A DNA stretch of 64,000 bases, taken from Xanthomonas sp. DAR 80977. GTDB taxonomy: Bacteria > Pseudomonadota > Gammaproteobacteria > Xanthomonadales > Xanthomonadaceae. The stretch spans positions 565,001-629,000 of the forward strand of contig NZ_CP162487.1 in NCBI RefSeq assembly GCF_041240605.1, read 5' to 3'. Below are positions 17,640 through 26,937 of this stretch, one piece after another; the stretch's first letter is position 1, and each line of letters opens with the position of its first letter. The position numbers were made by a program, and so were the translations under genes. The notes beneath the pieces were generated by a model that ran no database searches, was not told where the DNA came from, and was given only the letters and a program-made list of their open reading frames with translations.

Positions 17640-19511
17640 ATGAAACGTCGCACGTTCTGTGTCATCGGCCTGCTCGCGCCGCTGGGAATGGCGGCCGTGC
17701 CGGCGGGCGCGGCCGCCGTGGCCGCCGCGCCCGAACCGGATGGACGCCCGCACGCGTTCGGTTTCGCCCAGGGGCAGTTCGTGCTGGACGGCCAGCCGTG
17801 GCAGATCCGCAGCGGCGAGATGCATCCGCTGCGCATCCCGCGCGAGGACTGGTTGCACCGGATCCGCATGGCCAAGGCGATGGGCCTGAACACCATCGCC
17901 CTGTACCTGATGTGGAACGCATTGGAAGCCGAACCCGGCGTGTTCGACCTGGACGGCGGGCGCCGCGATTTCGTCGCCTTCGTCCGCCTGTGCGCGCAGG
18001 AAGGCATGTGGGTCTATCTGCGGCCCGGCCCCTACGTCTGCGCCGAGTGGACGCTGGGCGGCCTGCCCGCGTATCTGTTGCGCGAACCGGGCATGCGCCT
18101 GCGCGATGCCGGCGATGCGCGCTACATGGCGGCGGTGCGGCGCTACATCGCCGCGGTGGCGCCGCGCATCGCGCCGTTGCTGGCGTCGGCCGGCGGGCCG
18201 GTGCTGATGCTGCAGATCGAGAACGAGTATTCGATGTTCGGCGCCGACGTCGGCTACCTGCAGGCGTTGCGCGCGCTGTGGCAGGAACACGGCATCGATG
18301 GGCCGTTCGCGGTCGCCGACGGCATGAAGGACCTGCGCCGGCGCAAGGCCTACCTGCCCGGCGCGGCGCTGGGCCTGGACGGCGCCGACCTGGCCGACCT
18401 GCAGCACGGCCGCGCCTTCGCCGGCACCGCGCCGGTGTGGGTGGCCGAAGGCTATCCGGGCTGGCTGACGCATTGGGGCGAGGCCGACTTCGCGCGCCGC
18501 GACTACCTGCCGACGCTGCGCCGGCTGCTGGCGCACGGACATTCGTTCAACCTGTACGTGGTGCATGGCGGCAGCAACTTCGGCCTGAGCGCCGGCGCCA
18601 ATGCCGACGACGACGGCTCCAATTTCCAGCCGGCGTTGACCAGCTACGACTACAGCGCGCCGATCGACGAGCGCGGCGCGGCGACGCCGGCGTACTTCGC
18701 GCTGCGCGAGGCGATCGCCGCGCATCTGCCGCGGCCATTGCCGGCGCTGCCGCCGGCGCCGCCACGCACGCACTTCGCGCCGACGCTGGCGCTGCCGTAT
18801 GCGTCCTTGTGGGACAACCTGCCGGCGGCGCCGGTCGCGACCGTGGCGCCGACCGGCAACGAGGTGCTGTTCGGCCAGGACCAGGGGCTGGTGCTGTATC
18901 GCCGCCGCATCGGTCCCGGCGCGCAGCTGCGCGTGGACGGCGTGCACGACTACGCCGTGGTGCATGTGGATGGCGCGGAAGTGGGGCACGTGTCGCGGGT
19001 GCGGCACCCCGCGCTGCACTCCTCGGCGCAGCTGATGCTGCCGCGGGCGCAGGCGGCGGAGCGCGCGCTGGAGATCCTGGTCGACAGCTTCGGCCACATC
19101 AATTTCGGTCCGGCGCTGGGCGATGCCAAGGGCCTGGTCGGCGCCGTGCAGTTGCAAGGCGCGCCGCTGCAGGATTGGCAGGCGTATCCGATCGCGCTGG
19201 ACGATGCCTGGATCCAGTCGCTGCGGCCGCTGCGAACTGCGTCGTCGCGGCCGGGGTTGTTCTTCCGCGCGGAGGTCGTGGTCGAGACGCCCGGCGACGC
19301 CTACCTGGACATGCGCGAGTGGGACAAGGGCTATCTGTGGGTCAACGGCCAGTTGCTCGGCCGCTATTGGCGCATCGGGCCGCAGCAATGCCTGTACTGC
19401 CCGGGACCGTGGCTGCGGCAGGGCCGCAACGAGGTGCTGGTGCTCGATCTGCACCGCACCCGCGCCGCGGCGATCCGCTGTGCGGACTCGTTGCGAGGCG
19501 CGCGCGCATGA
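17640..19511 (+). CDS. GH35 beta-galactosidase, exported
   Basis: A 623-residue retaining exo-beta-galactosidase. The N-terminus KRRTFCVIGLLAPLGMAAVPAGA has twin arginines followed by a hydrophobic core, so Tat export is possible. The GH35 TIM barrel runs from about residue 40 to 370. The acid/base Glu is in QIENEYSMFG (E196) and the nucleophile Glu in VAEGYPGWLTHWG (E270). Beta-sandwich domains follow, with a typical jelly-roll end (DKGYLWVNGQLLGRYW). It should trim terminal beta-galactosyl residues from plant-derived glycans or glycoconjugates in the periplasm. It lies 74 bases after the receptor stop, in the same direction. Confidence 0.9.
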   Translation: MKRRTFCVIGLLAPLGMAAVPAGAAAVAAAPEPDGRPHAFGFAQGQFVLDGQPWQIRSGEMHPLRIPREDWLHRIRMAKAMGLNTIALYLMWNALEAEPGVFDLDGGRRDFVAFVRLCAQEGMWVYLRPGPYVCAEWTLGGLPAYLLREPGMRLRDAGDARYMAAVRRYIAAVAPRIAPLLASAGGPVLMLQIENEYSMFGADVGYLQALRALWQEHGIDGPFAVADGMKDLRRRKAYLPGAALGLDGADLADLQHGRAFAGTAPVWVAEGYPGWLTHWGEADFARRDYLPTLRRLLAHGHSFNLYVVHGGSNFGLSAGANADDDGSNFQPALTSYDYSAPIDERGAATPAYFALREAIAAHLPRPLPALPPAPPRTHFAPTLALPYASLWDNLPAAPVATVAPTGNEVLFGQDQGLVLYRRRIGPGAQLRVDGVHDYAVVHVDGAEVGHVSRVRHPALHSSAQLMLPRAQAAERALEILVDSFGHINFGPALGDAKGLVGAVQLQGAPLQDWQAYPIALDDAWIQSLRPLRTASSRPGLFFRAEVVVETPGDAYLDMREWDKGYLWVNGQLLGRYWRIGPQQCLYCPGPWLRQGRNEVLVLDLHRTRAAAIRCADSLRGARA

Positions 19512-19581
19512 GCCTGCGCCGCGGACGTACCGACCGCCCCCATCCGATCCACTGCGTCGCCCCGGCGACGAGGAAGCCCGC

Positions 19582-20958
19582 ATGCTGCTGACCACGCCCG
19601 ATGCCTCCGCGCGCCACGATGCCGACCGCGCGCCGCCGCGCGCGATCGGATTCTGGGGCGGTCTGTCCGCGAACCTGCTGAACATGATTGGCATCGGCCC
19701 GTTCATCACCATCCCGCTGGCGCTGTCGGCGCTGGCCGGGCCGATGGTGTTGCTGGGCTGGGTGGCCGGCGCGCTGCTGTGCCTGTGCGACGGCCTGGTC
19801 TGGGCGGAACTGGGGTCGGCGATCCCCAAGTCCGGCGGGCCGTACCACTATCTGCGCGAGGCCTATGGCCGCGACCGCCTGGGCAGCCTGTTCGGCTTTC
19901 TGTACCTGTGGCAGACGCTGTTGACCGCGCCGTTGTCGATCGGCGCGGCGGCGGTCGGTTTCACCCAGTACCTGGCCTTTCTGGTCCCCGGCCTGGCGTC
20001 GTGGCAACTGACCGCGATCGCTGCGACCTTGTGCCTGTTCAACACCGCCTTGCTGTACCGCGAGGTGCGCTCGGTGCAGTTGCTGTCGCTGCTGGTCACC
20101 GCGGCGGTGGTGGCCGCGGTGGTGTGGATCGTGGCCAGCGGCATGCTGCATTTCGACATGGCGCTCGCGCGGCGCTTCCTGCACGCGGGGACCGACTCGC
20201 CGCATGGGTTCTGGCTCGGCTTCGGCGCGGTGGCGCTGATCGCGGTGTACGACTACGGCGGCTACAACAACGTGTGCATGCTCGGCGGCGAGATCCGCCA
20301 GCCGCGGCGCAACATCCCGCTGGCGGTGCTGTGTTCGATTCCGATCGTGGCGGCGCTGTACCTGGGCCTGAACGTGGCCATCCTCGGCGTGCTGCCGTGG
20401 CAGCAGGCGGCGCAGTCCAAGGCGGTGGTGGCCGACTTCATGCAGGCGATCTACGGGCATGTCGGCAGCACCGTCGCGGTCGCGCTGATCATGCTCGCCA
20501 GCTGGGGATCGGCGCTGGTGGTGCTGCTGGGCTATTCGCGGGTGCCGTACGCGGCGGCGGCCGAAGGCCAGTTCTTCCGCGTGTTCGCGCGGCTGCATCC
20601 GCGCGGCCGCTTTCCCACCGTGTCGCTGCTGTTCGTCGGCGCGACCTCGGCGCTGGCCTGCCTGCTGTCGCTGGACGACCTGATCGCCACGCTCATGGTC
20701 ATCCAGATCATGTTCCAGTTCATGGCGCAGTGCCTGGCGGTGGTGCTGCTGCGGCGGCAACCGCAGCGCCCGCCCGACGCGTTCTCGATGCCGTTGTACC
20801 CGTGGCCGCTGTGGGTGAGCGTGGCCGGCTGGCTGTACATCCTGGCCACCAGCCAGGGCCGCCACCTGCTCGCCGCGGTCGTGGCGCTGTGCCTGGGCAC
20901 GGCGCTGTTCTTCATCCAGGCCAGGAGACAGGGCACATGGCCTTGCGAACCGAAATGA
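19582..20958 (+). CDS. APC-family permease in the glycosidase cluster
   Basis: A 458-residue inner-membrane transporter with about twelve hydrophobic segments. The APC-superfamily start is recognisable: segment 1 has the unwound GLSANLLNMIGIGPFITIPLA motif and segments 2-3 have AELGSAIPKSGGPYHYLREAYG. APC proteins normally carry amino acids, amines or conjugates of them rather than free sugars, so its place between a beta-galactosidase and a sugar kinase is unexpected. FrlA, the fructoselysine importer, is a known APC member that works with a PfkB-family kinase. The gene ends inside the kinase gene (overlap 22 bases), so they are translationally coupled. Confidence 0.88.
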   Translation: MLLTTPDASARHDADRAPPRAIGFWGGLSANLLNMIGIGPFITIPLALSALAGPMVLLGWVAGALLCLCDGLVWAELGSAIPKSGGPYHYLREAYGRDRLGSLFGFLYLWQTLLTAPLSIGAAAVGFTQYLAFLVPGLASWQLTAIAATLCLFNTALLYREVRSVQLLSLLVTAAVVAAVVWIVASGMLHFDMALARRFLHAGTDSPHGFWLGFGAVALIAVYDYGGYNNVCMLGGEIRQPRRNIPLAVLCSIPIVAALYLGLNVAILGVLPWQQAAQSKAVVADFMQAIYGHVGSTVAVALIMLASWGSALVVLLGYSRVPYAAAAEGQFFRVFARLHPRGRFPTVSLLFVGATSALACLLSLDDLIATLMVIQIMFQFMAQCLAVVLLRRQPQRPPDAFSMPLYPWPLWVSVAGWLYILATSQGRHLLAAVVALCLGTALFFIQARRQGTWPCEPK

Positions 20959-21881
20959 CCGCGTACGACGTGGCGGTGGTCGGCGAGATCTACGCCGATC
21001 ACATCCTCAGTGGCTTCCAGCGCTGGCCGCAGCCGGGCGAGGAAGCCCTGGCCAGCGCCTATCTGCGCGAACTCGGCGGCGGCACCGTCAACACCGCCTG
21101 CGGGCTGGCGCGGCTGGGACGCAGCACGCGCCTGATCGGCCTGATCGGCGAGAGCGACCGGCCGTGGTTCGAACAGCGGCTGGGCCAGTTCCAGGTGCGC
21201 AGCGACGGGCTGCGCAGCGACCCGGCCGGCACCGGGATCACGGTCAGCGTGTCGATGCCCGACGACCGGGCGTTCTTCACCTACCTGGGCGCCAACACCC
21301 AACTCGACGCGCTGCTCGCGCGCGCCGAGGTGCTGGACGAACTGTGCGCGGCGCGCCACGTGCATTTCGCGATGCCGCTGTCGCGCGCGCTGGCGCAGAC
21401 GCTGCTGCCGGCGCTGGCCGCGGCCGGCTGCACGACCTCGCTGGACGTGGGCTTCAGCCTGGAATGGCTGACTGCGCCACACAACCTCGCCACCTGCCGC
21501 GAGGTGGACTATTTCCTGCCCAACCAGAAAGAGGCCGCGCTGCTCGGCTGCGGCGACGGCGCCGAGGCCTGCCGCCACTGGGCCGCATCGCTGGGCTTGC
21601 GCCATGCGGCGATCAAGCTCGGCGGCGCCGGCGCGATGGCGGTCGATGCGGCCGGCGCGCGCCTGGTGGCCGCGCCCGCGGTGCAGGTGCGCGACACCAC
21701 CGGCGCCGGCGACGCCTTCGACGCGGGCTTCATCGATGCGCTGCTCGACGGCGCAGGACTCGACGAATGCCTGCGCCGCGCCTGCTTCTGCGGCGCGTCC
21801 TGCTGCGCCGCGCTCGGCGCGCTGGACGGCCTCCCCGATTTCGACCAACTGAGGAACCGTAATGACAGCAATGAATCGTAA
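20937..21881 (+). CDS. PfkB/ribokinase-family carbohydrate kinase
   Basis: A 314-residue kinase that should phosphorylate a sugar or glycoconjugate with ATP. The N-terminal PfkB motif is seen in ELGGGTVNTACGLARLG (about residues 44-60), and the C-terminal signature DTTGAGDAFDAGFIDAL holds the anion hole and catalytic Asp (about 255-270). Length is normal. The start MALRTEMTAYD at 20937 overlaps the permease; an ATG at 20955 is the alternative. The substrate is not readable: ribokinases, fructosamine-6-kinases (FrlD) and tagatose-6-phosphate kinases share this fold. It overlaps the GH4 gene downstream by 20 bases. Confidence 0.88.
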   Translation: MALRTEMTAYDVAVVGEIYADHILSGFQRWPQPGEEALASAYLRELGGGTVNTACGLARLGRSTRLIGLIGESDRPWFEQRLGQFQVRSDGLRSDPAGTGITVSVSMPDDRAFFTYLGANTQLDALLARAEVLDELCAARHVHFAMPLSRALAQTLLPALAAAGCTTSLDVGFSLEWLTAPHNLATCREVDYFLPNQKEAALLGCGDGAEACRHWAASLGLRHAAIKLGGAGAMAVDAAGARLVAAPAVQVRDTTGAGDAFDAGFIDALLDGAGLDECLRRACFCGASCCAALGALDGLPDFDQLRNRNDSNES

Positions 21882-23274
21882 GATCGCCTTGATCGGCGGC
21901 GGCGGGGTACGCTCGCCGCTGGTCGTGTACGGGGTCAACGAGGCGGCCGCGGCACTGGGCGTGCGGGAGATGGTGCTGTACGACCCGGATCCGGAGCGGG
22001 TACGGCTGATGGTCGCGCTGGGCCGCGCGGTGGTGGCCGAGTTCGGCGGCGAGTTGCAGCTGCGCGCCGCCGATTCGCTGGAAGACGCGATCGAAGGCGC
22101 GGACTTCGTGCTCAACAGCATCCGCATCGGCGGCATCGCGCAGCGCGCCGCCGACGAGCGGGTGAGCATCGACCAGGGCTATCCGGGGCAGGAGACCACC
22201 GGCCCGGCCGGCGTGGCCATGGCCTTGCGCACCGTGCCGGTGTCGATCGCGCAGGCGCGGCTGGTGGAGCGGTTGAGCCCGGACGCATGGCTGGTCAACT
22301 TCACCAATCCGGCCGGCTTGATCACCCAGGCGGTGACCACGCATACCCGCGCCAAGATCGTCGGCATCTGCGATACCCCGACCGAGCTGTTCCACAACAT
22401 CGCGCATGCGCTGGGCGCGCACCACGACGCGGTGGAATGCGATTACGTCGGCCTCAACCACCTGGGCTGGGTGCGCGGCGTGCGCCTGCACGGCGAGGAG
22501 GTCATCGACCGCTTGCTGGGCGACGACGCGCTGCTGCGCCAGCTGTACCTGGCGCCGCTGTTCGATTTCGACATGATCCGCGCATTGCGGCTGATCCCCA
22601 CCGAATACCTGTTCTTCTACTACGAGCGGCGCCGCGCGCTGGCCAACCAGCGCACCCAGGGCGCGAGCCGCGGCGCCGAGATCGAGACCTTGAACCATGC
22701 CCTGATCGCCGCGCTCGGCAGCCGCCTGCAGGCCGGCGACGGCCACGGCGCGGTGCAGACCTATGCGGCGTATCTGAACCAGCGCTCGGGCTCGTACATG
22801 AAGCTCGAGGCCGAAGGCGGGTCGGCGTTCGATGCCGGAGTCAGCCTGCAGGCCGATCCGTTCCGGGTCAGCACCGGCTACCACCGCATCGCCATCGACG
22901 TGATGAGCGCGCTGACCGGCGCGGTGCCGGCGAAGATCGTGGTCAACGTGCGCAACCAGGGCGCGATCGCCGATCTGCCCGACGACGACATCGTGGAGAT
23001 TTCCTCGCACATCGACCGCGACCGCATCGTGCCGTGCCCGACCGCGCCGCTGCCGGACGCGGTGCATGGCCTGATCCGCGCGGTGAAGGCCTACGAGCGC
23101 GCGGCGATCGAGGCGGTGCTGTCGGGCAGCCGCCTGACCGCGCGCAAGGCGATGCTGATCCATCCGGCGATCGGCGAATGGACGCCGTCGCACGACTTGC
23201 TGGAGAGCCTGTTCGGGCACCTCAGCGACGACGGCCAGTGCCTGTGCCAGGGGCCGATGCATTGGCATGGCTGA
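21862..23274 (+). CDS. GH4-family 6-phospho-glycosidase (NAD and metal dependent)
   Basis: A 470-residue cytoplasmic hydrolase of family GH4. The NAD-binding motif KIALIGGGGVRSP is at the N-terminus, followed by the Asp of VLYDPDPER. Metal and catalytic positions are seen in NSIRIGGI, GQETTGPAG, NFTNPAGLITQ, GICDTPTELF (Cys, metal ligand) and GLNHLGWV (His). GH4 enzymes use oxidation at C3 and elimination and can cleave both alpha and beta linkages; most act on 6-phosphorylated substrates. No PTS gene is nearby, so the phosphate probably comes from the coupled PfkB kinase. Starts at 21862 or 21871 are possible. Confidence 0.9.
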   Translation: MTAMNRKIALIGGGGVRSPLVVYGVNEAAAALGVREMVLYDPDPERVRLMVALGRAVVAEFGGELQLRAADSLEDAIEGADFVLNSIRIGGIAQRAADERVSIDQGYPGQETTGPAGVAMALRTVPVSIAQARLVERLSPDAWLVNFTNPAGLITQAVTTHTRAKIVGICDTPTELFHNIAHALGAHHDAVECDYVGLNHLGWVRGVRLHGEEVIDRLLGDDALLRQLYLAPLFDFDMIRALRLIPTEYLFFYYERRRALANQRTQGASRGAEIETLNHALIAALGSRLQAGDGHGAVQTYAAYLNQRSGSYMKLEAEGGSAFDAGVSLQADPFRVSTGYHRIAIDVMSALTGAVPAKIVVNVRNQGAIADLPDDDIVEISSHIDRDRIVPCPTAPLPDAVHGLIRAVKAYERAAIEAVLSGSRLTARKAMLIHPAIGEWTPSHDLLESLFGHLSDDGQCLCQGPMHWHG

Positions 23275-23361
23275 GTAAAACGAGTGTGCGGCGACGGACG
23301 TAAATCCGCCGCCGCATCGCTCCCGCAAAGGCGGCCATGCTGATTGTCGCCAAGCATCCCT

Positions 23362-23428
23362 GTGGGAGCGACTTCAGTCGCGACAGGCGTTACCGGGAAT
23401 GCCCGTCGCGACTGAAGTCGCTCCCACA
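23362..23428. repeat. REP palindrome pair (GTGG variant)
   Basis: GTGGGAGCGACTTCAGTCGC and its inverted partner GCGACTGAAGTCGCTCCCAC lie between the convergent GH4 and putA genes. The stem differs from the other copies (GAC/GTC instead of GGC/GCC) but is fully compensated. Confidence 0.82.
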
Positions 23429-23477
23429 ACAACCACACTATCCGTAAAACGGAAAAAACGCGCTGGCGAGGCCGCGA

Positions 23478-26400
23478 TCAGTCGCCCAGCGTCAGCAGCG
23501 AGGCGTTGCCGCCGGCCGCGGTGGTGTTGACCGTGACCACCTTCTCGGTGGCGAAGCGCAGCAGGTAGTGCGGGCCGCCGGCCTTGGGGCCGGTGCCGGA
23601 CAGGCCCTGGCCGCCGAACGGCTGCACCCCGACCACCGCGCCGATCTGGTTGCGGTTGACGTAGACGTTGCCGACCTGCACGCGCGCGGCGATGCGCTCG
23701 ATGGTCTCGTCGATGCGCGAATGCACGCCCAGGGTCAGGCCGTAGCCGGTGGCGTTGATCTGCTCGATCACCGCGTCGAGCTGGTCGGCCTTCCAGCGGA
23801 TCACGTGCAGCACCGGGCCGAACACCTCGCGCTGCAGCTGCGCCAGCGACTGCAGTTCGTAGGCGCGCGGGGCGAAGAAGCTGCCGTGCGCGGTGCCGTC
23901 GTCGCTGGCGGCCACCGCGATCAGGCGCGCTTCGCGGTCCATGCGCGCGGCGTGGTCGCTGAGGATCTGCAGTGCGTCGGCATCGATCACCGGGCCGACG
24001 TCGGTGGACAGCAGGCCCGGGTCGCCGATCTTCAGTTCGGCCATCGCGCCGGCGAGCATGGTCATCACCTTGTCGGCGATGTCGTCCTGCACGAACAGCA
24101 CGCGCGCGGCCGAGCAGCGCTGGCCGGCGGAGATGAAGGCGCTGGAGATCGCGTCCTTGACCACCGCCTCGGGCAGCGACGAGGAGTCGGCGATGAACGC
24201 GTTCTGGCCGCCGGTCTCGGCGATCAGCACGCCGATCGCGGCATCGCGCGCGGCCAGCGCGCGGTTGATCGCGCGCGCGGTCTCGGTGGAGCCGGTGAAG
24301 GCGACGCCGGACACGCGCGCATCGCGGGTCAGCGCGGCGCCGACGGTGGCGCCGTCGCCGGGCAGGAACTGCACCGCCGCCTCCGGCACGCCGGCCTCGT
24401 GCAGCAGCTTCACCGCGGCATGGCCGACCAGGTTGGTCTGCTCGGCCGGCTTGGCGATGACGCTGTTGCCGGCGGCCAGCGCCGCGGCGACCTGGCCGAG
24501 GAAGATCGCCAGCGGGAAGTTCCACGGGCTGATGCACACGAACACGCCGCGCCCGTGCAGCTGCAGCTCGTTGGATTCGCCGGTGGGCCCGGGCAGGCGC
24601 TCGGGCGCGCCGAACTGGGCGCGCGCCTGGCCGGCGTAGTAGCGCAGGAAATCCACCGCCTCGCGCACTTCGGCGACGCCGTCGGGCAGGGTCTTGCCGG
24701 CTTCCTTGACGCACAGCGCGATGAACTCGGGCATGCGCGCTTCCAGCAGGTCGGCGGCGTGCTCGAGGATGGTGGCGCGGCTGGCGGCCGGGGTGCGGTT
24801 CCAGCCCGGCTGCGCGGCCACTGCGTTGGCCAGCGCCTTCTCCACGGTGGCGGCGTCGGCCGGCTGCCAGCGGCCCACCACCTGGCGGCGGTCGGCGGGG
24901 TTGGTCACCGGCAGCGGCTCGCTGGCGATCACCGCGCCCGGCACCAGCGGCGCGGCCTGCCAGGGCTTGATCGCGGCGTTGAGCTGGTCGGCCAGCGCGC
25001 GCAGGTCGTTGTCGTTGGCGAGGTTGGCGCCCATGGAATTCTTCCTGTTCTGGTTCTGGCTGCGCAGCAGGTCGGCCGGCAGCGGGATCTTCGGATGCGG
25101 GATGGAGGCGAACGCGGACACGGCTTCGACCGGGTCGCGGATCAGGTCCTCGATGGCCACGTCCTCGTCGGTGATGCGGTTGACGAAGCTGGAGTTGGCA
25201 CCGTTCTCGAGCAGGCGCCGCACCAGGTACGGCAGCAGGTCCTCGTGCGATCCGACCGGCGCGTACACGCGGCACGGCACGCACAGGCGGTCGGCGGGAA
25301 TCACCTCGGCGTAGAGGTCGTCGCCCATGCCGTGCAGCTTCTGGTGTTCGTAGTCCTTGCTGCCGGCGATGGCGCGCACCGCGGCGATGGTCTGCGCGTT
25401 GTGGGTGGCGAACATCGGGTACAGCGCGTCGCTGTGCGCGAACATGCGCTTGGCGCAGGCCAGGTAGGACACGTCGGTGTTCTGCTTGCGGGTGAACACC
25501 GGGTAGCCCGGATGGCCCTCGACCTGCGCGCGCTTGATCTCCGCGTCCCAGTACGCGCCCTTGACCAGGCGCACCGGGATGCGGCGGCCGACGCGGCGCG
25601 CCAGGTCGGCGAGGAAGTCGATCGTGTACGGGGTGCGCTTCTGGTACGCCTGCACCGCCAGGCCGTAGCCTTCCCAGCCGTCCAGCGACGGATCGGAGAA
25701 GGTGGCCTCGATGATGTCCAGCGACAGCTCCAGGCGGTCGGCTTCCTCGGCGTCCACCGTGTAGCCGATGCCGTAGGACCTGGCCAGTTGCGCCAGCTCC
25801 AGCACGCCCGGCACCAGCTCGGCCATCACCCGCGCGCGCTTGGCGTGCTCGTAGCGCGGGTACAGCGCCGACAGCTTGATCGAGATGCTGGGCGCGGCGA
25901 ACACGTCGCTGCCCGTGTACGAGCCGTTGGGGCCGCTGCGCCCGATCGCGTGGATCGCCTGGCGGTAGGCGTCGAGGTAGCGGCGCGCGTCCTGCATCGT
26001 CAGCGCGCCTTCGCCGAGCATGTCGAACGAATAGCGGTAGTGCGCGTTGTCGCCCTTCTTCGAGCGCGACAAGGCCTCGCCGATGGTGCGGCCCATCACG
26101 AACTGGTGGCCCATGATCTTCATCGCCTGGCGCACCGCCAGGCGGATCACCGGCTCGCCGACGCGGCCGATCAGGCGCTTGAACGCGCCGGCCACGTCGG
26201 CGCGGGTCAGGTCGTTGATCTGCACCAGCTTGCCGGTGAGCATCAGGCCCCAGGTGGAGGCGTTGACCAGCACCGAGTCGCTCTCGCCCATGTGCTTCTT
26301 CCAGTCCGCGTCGCCGAGCTTGTCGCGGATCAGCTTGTCGGCGGTCTCCTGGTCGGGGATGCGCAGCAGCGCCTCGGCCACGCACATCAGCAGCACGCCT

Positions 26401-26699
26401 TCCTCGCTGCCCAGGTCGTACTGGCGCATGAAGGCCTCGATCGCGCCCTGGTCCTGGGCGCGGGCGCGCACGCGGGTGACCAGGTCGGCGGCCAGCGCCT
26501 GCACCTTGGCCTGGTCGGCGGCGGGCAGGCGCGCCTGCTCGAGCAGTTCGCGCACGTGGTCGGCCTCGTCCTTCAGCCACGCGGCGGTGATCGCGGCGCG
26601 CAGCGCGTGGGAGGCGGGGGGCAGTTCGGGGGCAAGCAACGGCGAGGGAGACGCGGACGGCATCGCCGGTGCGGAACCGGCGCCAGACAGAGCGTTCAT
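23478..26699 (-). CDS. putA: Bifunctional proline dehydrogenase / L-glutamate-gamma-semialdehyde dehydrogenase
   Basis: A 1073-residue enzyme that oxidises proline to glutamate, channelling P5C between its two active sites, with electrons to FAD/quinone and then NAD. The PRODH barrel (about residues 150-480) shows SIKLSALYPRY, RLVKGAYWDAEI, FATHN and the proline-binding YLVRRLLENGANSSF. The aldehyde dehydrogenase half (about 560-1050) shows the catalytic Glu in LIAETGGQNA and Cys in SAGQRCSAARV. The protein lacks the N-terminal ribbon-helix-helix of E. coli PutA, so it should be a non-DNA-binding short form and cannot regulate its own gene. It is convergent with the GH4 gene. Confidence 0.95.
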   Translation of the reverse strand: MNALSGAGSAPAMPSASPSPLLAPELPPASHALRAAITAAWLKDEADHVRELLEQARLPAADQAKVQALAADLVTRVRARAQDQGAIEAFMRQYDLGSEEGVLLMCVAEALLRIPDQETADKLIRDKLGDADWKKHMGESDSVLVNASTWGLMLTGKLVQINDLTRADVAGAFKRLIGRVGEPVIRLAVRQAMKIMGHQFVMGRTIGEALSRSKKGDNAHYRYSFDMLGEGALTMQDARRYLDAYRQAIHAIGRSGPNGSYTGSDVFAAPSISIKLSALYPRYEHAKRARVMAELVPGVLELAQLARSYGIGYTVDAEEADRLELSLDIIEATFSDPSLDGWEGYGLAVQAYQKRTPYTIDFLADLARRVGRRIPVRLVKGAYWDAEIKRAQVEGHPGYPVFTRKQNTDVSYLACAKRMFAHSDALYPMFATHNAQTIAAVRAIAGSKDYEHQKLHGMGDDLYAEVIPADRLCVPCRVYAPVGSHEDLLPYLVRRLLENGANSSFVNRITDEDVAIEDLIRDPVEAVSAFASIPHPKIPLPADLLRSQNQNRKNSMGANLANDNDLRALADQLNAAIKPWQAAPLVPGAVIASEPLPVTNPADRRQVVGRWQPADAATVEKALANAVAAQPGWNRTPAASRATILEHAADLLEARMPEFIALCVKEAGKTLPDGVAEVREAVDFLRYYAGQARAQFGAPERLPGPTGESNELQLHGRGVFVCISPWNFPLAIFLGQVAAALAAGNSVIAKPAEQTNLVGHAAVKLLHEAGVPEAAVQFLPGDGATVGAALTRDARVSGVAFTGSTETARAINRALAARDAAIGVLIAETGGQNAFIADSSSLPEAVVKDAISSAFISAGQRCSAARVLFVQDDIADKVMTMLAGAMAELKIGDPGLLSTDVGPVIDADALQILSDHAARMDREARLIAVAASDDGTAHGSFFAPRAYELQSLAQLQREVFGPVLHVIRWKADQLDAVIEQINATGYGLTLGVHSRIDETIERIAARVQVGNVYVNRNQIGAVVGVQPFGGQGLSGTGPKAGGPHYLLRFATEKVVTVNTTAAGGNASLLTLGD

Positions 26700-26937
26700 G
26701 CAGGAAGGACCAGGAAAGATGCGCGCATTTTATGCCAGCGCCCGCTCGCGCAGTGCGGCGGCGACGCGTCCGCTGGACAACGCCGCGCCTGGATGCCTGA
26801 ACGCCCGCGGCGAGAATCTGGTTGCAATGCAGCATTTTTTATGATGAACCCGCGCTTGCCGGCGCGCAGGCCCGGGGCTACCATCGAATCGTTGCTCGCG
26901 GCTGGCACAGCGCGGCGGCTCGGAAGCGCGGTTCGAC

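Noticed and set aside
23461..23477. Intrinsic terminator of putA
   Set aside because: A TTTTTT run is present on the minus strand, but the stem before it is only about four base pairs.
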